Of a stretch of DNA of 64,000 nucleotides, positions 62,745-64,000 are shown piece by piece. Both the position numbers and the translations under genes were made by a program. This stretch comes from Paenibacillus puerhi. Lineage in GTDB: Bacteria > Bacillota > Bacilli > Paenibacillales > NBRC-103111. The stretch spans positions 1-64,000 of the forward strand of contig NZ_WUWM01000025.1 of NCBI RefSeq assembly GCF_009846885.1, written 5' to 3'. A model generated the notes under the pieces. That model saw only the letters and a program-made list of their open reading frames with translations, made no database searches and was not told where the DNA came from. The first letter of the stretch is position 1, and each line of letters starts with the position of its first letter.

Positions 62745-64000
62745 TTACACATGAGGCAAATATAAAGTGAAAGAGCTTCCTTGCCCTTCCCGGCTATCCA
62801 GCGACAGATGGCCGCCCAGCAGCTTGGCCAGCTCCACGCTGATCGATAGCCCTAGCCCCATCCCGCCGTATTTGCGGTTAATCGAGCTATCCGCCTGCCG
62901 GAAAGCCTCGAAGATCAGCCGCTGCTTCTCTTCCGCGATGCCGATACCGGTATCTCGGACCGAGAAAGCGATCCATCGTCCGTCAGTCGCCGGACGATCT
63001 TCATCCGCCAAGCGGATGTCGATGACAACCGAGCCTTCATTCGTAAATTTAACGGCGTTGGATACGAGATTTCGCATAATCTGATGCACCCGCACTCCGT
63101 CGGTCCGAAGCAAATCAGGCAGGTTAGAGGCCATCCTCGTTTCCAGAACAACTCCCTTCCGCGCCGCTTCCTCCTGATACTGATACAGTAAAATATGCGG
63201 AATCTCCGCGATACTGGTTTCCTCCAGCTCAATATCTAGGTTCCCCGCCTCCACCTTCGACAAATCAAGAATATCATTGATCTGCCTGAGCAGGTCTTCG
63301 CCCGAAGACCGGATAATGGCCAGGTATTCCAGCTCCTCGTCGGTCCATCTTCCCTCGTGCTGATCGGCCAACAGCTGAGATAGCAGGATGACGCTATTCA
63401 GCGGGGTCTTCAGCTCATGAGACATATTGGCCATAAAGTCGGATTTGTAGCGGGAAGCCAAGATCAGCTGCCTGGCCTTCTCCTCCAGGTCCGCCTTGGC
63501 AGCCTGCAGCTCGTTTTTCTGCGCGAGAAGCTGGCTGTGGGACAGCGTGAGCTGCTCCGTCCTTACTTTCTCCATGTAAAAATCATGCAGCATGAAAGCA
63601 AAGAAATAGCTGAGCACAACCCCCAAGGGAAACGTAAAGGGGAAGATCGACACGATATAAGTATGTGCAGGAAGTACGCCGAACATCGCAAGATTCATGG
63701 AACTAAGCAGGTTCACCACCAGAATGCTGAACCCCAGCTTCCATCGGAACGACCGTCTGCATTCTTGAAACCGGATGTTTAACTCCATGCACACCAAACC
63801 GAGCACCGTCACGTTGAAGCAGCCCACTAGAGCGGCATCGCTGTATCCAAACGTAAACCGGCTTAGGGCGATCCCAATTCCGACCACCGTCAGCCAGCCC
63901 GGATGGCGGAATACGAAAATTCCCATGATGAGCGGAAGCAATCTCATATCGAAGATGATATTCTCGCTCAATCGCAGCCCGAACAGCATCGTCAGCCAGC
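62745..64000 (-). CDS. Sensor histidine kinase, 5' end beyond the window
   Basis: At least 414 aa, 5'-truncated by the window end: the frame stays open to base 64000, so the true start lies outside. Several transmembrane helices of the 5TM-5TMR_LYT (LytS-like) type, a coiled coil, then HisKA with MANMSHELKTPLNSVI, and HATPase with SNAVKFTNEG, DTGIGI and GMGLGLSIS. It should autophosphorylate and pass phosphate to a response regulator outside the window. Confidence 0.9.
   Translation of the reverse strand, partial: WLTMLFGLRLSENIIFDMRLLPLIMGIFVFRHPGWLTVVGIGIALSRFTFGYSDAALVGCFNVTVLGLVCMELNIRFQECRRSFRWKLGFSILVVNLLSSMNLAMFGVLPAHTYIVSIFPFTFPLGVVLSYFFAFMLHDFYMEKVRTEQLTLSHSQLLAQKNELQAAKADLEEKARQLILASRYKSDFMANMSHELKTPLNSVILLSQLLADQHEGRWTDEELEYLAIIRSSGEDLLRQINDILDLSKVEAGNLDIELEETSIAEIPHILLYQYQEEAARKGVVLETRMASNLPDLLRTDGVRVHQIMRNLVSNAVKFTNEGSVVIDIRLADEDRPATDGRWIAFSVRDTGIGIAEEKQRLIFEAFRQADSSINRKYGGMGLGLSISVELAKLLGGHLSLDSREGQGSSFTLYLPHV

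Noticed and set aside
1-64000. CRISPR arrays, rRNA or tRNA genes, intact insertion sequences, prophage
   Set aside because: No regularly spaced repeats, no RNA gene signatures and no transposase, integrase or phage structural genes were seen.

Overview
The window looks like a chromosomal segment of a Gram-positive, spore-forming member of the Paenibacillaceae (Paenibacillus or a close relative). The evidence is: lipoprotein sugar-binding proteins paired with LplB/YtcP-type permeases that lack a dedicated ATPase and sit next to large membrane-bound AraC regulators; an S-layer-homology protein; a caa3 oxidase operon; a YhcN-type spore lipoprotein; strong AGGAGG ribosome binding sites; frequent TTG/GTG starts; and a moderately high G+C content. 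No rRNA, tRNA, CRISPR array or intact insertion sequence was seen.

Layout. 1-6.2 kb: carbohydrate ABC importer (two permeases, binding protein) divergent from a transmembrane AraC regulator. 6.2-10.6 kb: ACT-domain malic enzyme, membrane-anchored TlpA-like thioredoxin, SH3b-NlpC/P60 wall hydrolase, methyltransferase. 10.6-16.1 kb: DUF420 protein, ctaG and the ctaCDEF caa3 oxidase operon with a clear sigma-A promoter. 16.4-21.2 kb: YhcN-like lipoprotein, DEAD-box helicase with a repeated basic tail, guanylate-kinase-like protein with an altered P-loop, CvfC-like HEAT protein. 21.4-27.4 kb: secreted MORN-repeat protein, SLH/cadherin-like surface protein, Cache-GGDEF cyclase. 27.5-35.1 kb: BmrCD-type multidrug exporter, DUF554 membrane protein, ABC-2 type exporter. 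35.2-37.9 kb: YjzC-like small protein, pyruvate kinase, AraC regulator. 37.9-44.9 kb: a second carbohydrate importer divergent from its AraC sensor, ending in an esterase gene. 45.3-51.5 kb: complete type I restriction-modification operon hsdRMS. 51.8-64 kb: 7TM-GGDEF cyclase, glycosyltransferase-recQ-rnhA cluster, small export protein, alanine-rich basic protein, GNAT acetyltransferase, YidC paralogue with a small membrane protein, DUF1992 protein, nitroreductase, and a histidine kinase cut by the window end.

How the genes work together. The two sugar importers are parallel modules, each with a divergent AraC sensor that probably reads the imported sugar and activates the transporter; both must borrow an MsmX-like ATPase from elsewhere. 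The oxidase genes form an energy module with assembly factors next door. Two diguanylate cyclases (one with, one without an inhibitory I-site) indicate c-di-GMP signalling, one of them directly after two cell-surface genes.

The most unusual items are: a 50-bp palindromic element present twice (27428-27477 and 59304-59353, 45/50 identical), each copy sitting in the loop of a different perfect-stem terminator between convergent genes; a guanylate-kinase homologue with Arg in place of the Walker A Lys; the secreted MORN/SLH surface pair; a 27-codon remnant of an XRE regulator; a possible 17-codon leader peptide before the drug exporter; and two gene-poor intervals that may encode structured RNA.
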